From Cymbomonas tetramitiformis (lineage: Eukaryota > Chlorophyta > Pyramimonadophyceae > Pyramimonadales > Pyramimonadaceae): 39,593 nucleotides of DNA. The position numbers and the translations under genes are program-made. Below, one piece after another: positions 37,430-39,593 of the stretch (position 1 is the first letter of the stretch; every line of letters starts with the position of its first letter). The stretch covers positions 1-39,593 of the forward strand of contig LGRX02003600.1 of assembly GCA_001247695.2 (NCBI GenBank), given 5' to 3'. The notes under the pieces are model-generated. The model did not search any database. It was not told the origin of the DNA and saw only the letters and a list, made by a program, of their open reading frames with translations.

Positions 37430-39593
37430 CTAAATGAAGTAGGGCTGCATGTCCTTGACTGGAGGAACTGGTTTGGTGTAAGGGTCTGCCAGGTTCCGAG
37501 GTGATGGGACTCTGGCACACCGAATCCAGTTCAATCTGACAAAGTCCCGGAGGACATGAAATCTGATAATCACATGCTTCACCTTCTCGGAGAGGAGGTG
37601 ATGCTCGACAATAGATCTGCATGCATCATTATCCAGCAGTAGAGGAATAGGTAACTCCAGGCGGGGCTGAGCTGAGGCTGTACTGATATATTCTCTGTTC
37701 CTGTTGTTCTGGAATTTGAGGGGGGTGATTTCATCTGTACTGAGTTCATCAGGAATTGTAGGAGAGTTTGGGCGGACTGAGGTCAGACCGTCTGCTGGCT
37801 TGTTTTGTTTGTCAAGCAGACGCCTGAGCACTGAGGTAGTCTGAAGGGAAGGCATGTCAAAGTGAATATCTGTGGCTGCTCTGTCAAGGTACTGAATAGC
37901 ATGGTCAAGATCGGAATCAAGGGGCTGCTGGGAATCAATACGGTGAGTAATAGAACCAAATATCTCAGTGAGCATGAACATCAGTGATACCAACCGCTGT
38001 GCTGCTGTACTGGCTGCAACATACTCTGACCCTGTGGAGGAGACCTCAGTGATGGTCTGCCTCCCTGAATGCCACTGCAGTATCATACCAGCCAGGAATA
38101 TCACGGAGCCAGAATAAGACCGGGCATCATTCTCTAAGTCCCTAGCCAGGTCAGCATCTGAATAACAGAACATGGTGATGACCTTGACCGGAGTCTCGGG
38201 GTAGTAAAATGCCAGAGAGTAATGAGCCGTGCTGTCCATGTACTGCGCAATTCTGATCAGAGCCTTCATAGACTCCTCAGAAGGGCATGATACAAACTGA
38301 GCCAGATAGATTACGGGATAGTAGCAGTCAGGTCGTGAGCCACGGGCCAGCCATAGCAGTGAGCCAAGGATGGATCTGTAACTGGGGACAAGGGATAAGT
38401 CTGGATCTGCTGGTTTCTTGATGATGAGCTTCGGGTCCATAGGTGTTCTGAAGGAATGAGCTGTGATGTTGTTGTTGGCCATTAAGTCCTTGATCTGTCT
38501 GGACTGGCAAAGGTATATACCAGCCTGATCCTGCCTGACCCGCATCTGGAGAACTGATGTGACTTCTCCGAGATGCTTAGCCAGAAACCTGGCTCTGAAA
38601 GCTGCCCAGAAGGCATCCTCAAGCTCTGTACTGGCGACCAGAATGAAGTCATCCACATAGACAACACACATGGCCTTAACCAAATCAGTGTAGATGAAAT
38701 ATATGCAGTCATCATGAGAGGACTGCCTGAATGTCACCTCGCCGAACATAAAGCTGAGCATAAAAACTTTAACCAGTCTCTGCCAGGAAGCACCAGCCAC
38801 CTTAAGGCCATACAGTGCATAGTGCAGTAAAGCACCACCGAACCCCTGATAGGTGTAACCAGCCGGAAATGATACCCATACTTAGGCTAAACATCCAGCT
38901 TAGCATTCATAAAGGCCTGGGAGACATCGAAGTGACTCATCTTCAGACTGAAGATGCTGCCGAAGATGAAGGCCAGTCTGAAGGCATAAAGCTGTGGTGT
39001 GGTACAGGTGGTCTCCCACGGAAGGTAGCCGTATGTCTGCTTACCATTGGCGCACAGTCTGGTTTTGAAGATCTGCCGTGTGCCGGATGGTGCTGAGGGG
39101 TCTGGTTTGAAGGGTCTGGAGAACACAAAGAGAGTGGTCAGGCCTTTGGTACCCGAGGGAAGGTGTCCCGGGACCATTTTATTGTCGGCTGCCAGACCAG
39201 CCACTTCGGCATCCATAGCCTCCTGCCACTGAACTGCTTCTGGAGTGGAAAGTGCCTGCTTGACACCGTGGACTGGTTTGAGCTGGGGTGCAGAAATATT
39301 GAACATGTGCACCACCAAGTCTCTGGGTCCTGATCTGATGAAGCTGTCAGCTGAGGTGTACTGCTGCGGAATGTACTCGGGGCGGACATCTCTGCTGGGA
39401 TCATCGGAGAAGGGAAGGAAGGCGGCGGCATGAGTGGACGGAAAGCTGACGAGGGTAGCAGGAAGGTCCATATGCCAACCATAGGTAGACTCTGGAGTAG
39501 GCTCAAATATTACACCATAAGGTGTGCTGCTGCCTCTGTCGGTAGAGATGATGATAGCGCCATATGAAGGATGTCTGCGGCTCTCTCGGGCTC
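37430..39593 (-). pseudogene. Ty1/copia pol: reverse transcriptase and RNase H, decayed, 5' end outside window
   Basis: The frame is open from the right window edge to 38887, then broken by an in-frame TAG (LDV stop) and a frameshift near 38845, and continues to 37430. Upstream piece: VQWQEAMDAEVAGLAADNKM, KTRLCANGKQTYGYLPWETT and FDVSQAFMNAKL, the start of copia reverse transcriptase. Downstream piece: YALYGLKVAGASWQRL, the catalytic CVVYVDDFILV, SRPDCYYPVIYLAQF, then RNase H with CYSDADLARDLENDARSYSG, WHSGRQTITEVSSTGSEYVA, and DNDACRSIVEHHLLSEKVKH with a final ADPYTKP. Order and spacing are those of copia elements. Integrase and gag would lie beyond 39593. Two lesions make it non-functional. 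Confidence 0.85.

Overview
The window reads as nuclear DNA of a eukaryotic microbe, most likely a unicellular alga or similar protist. The evidence is spliceosomal introns with GTGAGT donors in one gene, an ARF-family GTPase with an AATAAA signal, LTR and non-LTR retrotransposons, several classes of cut-and-paste elements, tandem satellites, and a remnant of a polinton-like virus (PLV, a group found in protists). I cannot name the species. There is no rRNA, no CRISPR array and no complete canonical tRNA. About nine tenths of the sequence is mobile or repetitive; the ARF-like gene is the only candidate ordinary cellular gene.

Layout. 1-4.16 kb: AT-rich PLV block, all main genes on the minus strand: major capsid protein (runs off the left edge), a minor virion protein split by a rearranged junction, a small ORF and a class-3 lipase. 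The genes share an AT-rich upstream motif, and a strong hairpin follows the lipase. 4.1-6.0 kb: truncated Ulp1-like protease and a TNP2-like transposase fragment. 6.08-8.07 kb: foldback element C with 0.68-kb inverted arms and a 9-bp target duplication (Mutator-like). 8.23-9.73 kb: foldback element A; a sister copy B lies at 23.2-24.5 kb. 9.84-11.18 kb: broken LINE endonuclease. 11.2-12.0 kb: a MITE candidate.

12.66-14.73 kb: gag-like ORF 1, cut by a 367-bp satellite. That satellite (14.73-15.46 and 17.85-18.2 kb) is itself interrupted by a 2.4-kb hAT-like insertion with a perfect 8-bp target duplication. 18.6-18.9 kb: palindrome and 56-bp tandem repeats. 19.2-20.66 kb: gag-like ORF 2, homologous to ORF 1. 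21.75-22.34 kb: ARF-like GTPase with Lys at the catalytic Gln position. 22.7-24.9 kb: short inverted repeats around element B. 24.95-25.57 kb: another MITE. 25.6-27.0 kb: no gene, several perfect hairpins.

27.04-29.59 kb: a structurally complete small LTR retrotransposon (262-bp LTRs, 5-bp target duplication) encoding only a gag-like protein. 29.9-30.6 kb: 142-bp tandem repeats. 30.65-34.75 kb: a long-TIR element with two convergent genes of unknown family, one apparently with two introns; this is the best candidate for an undescribed mobile element. 35.27-36.30 kb: a 182-bp satellite that is the reverse-complement relative of the 367-bp dimer. 36.3-39.59 kb: 3' part of a decayed Ty1/copia element on the minus strand.

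The parts work together mainly as a nesting record: elements inserted into satellites, satellites joined to gag genes, and several families with internal units near 180 bp. All assignments rest on motifs read by eye; no database search was run.
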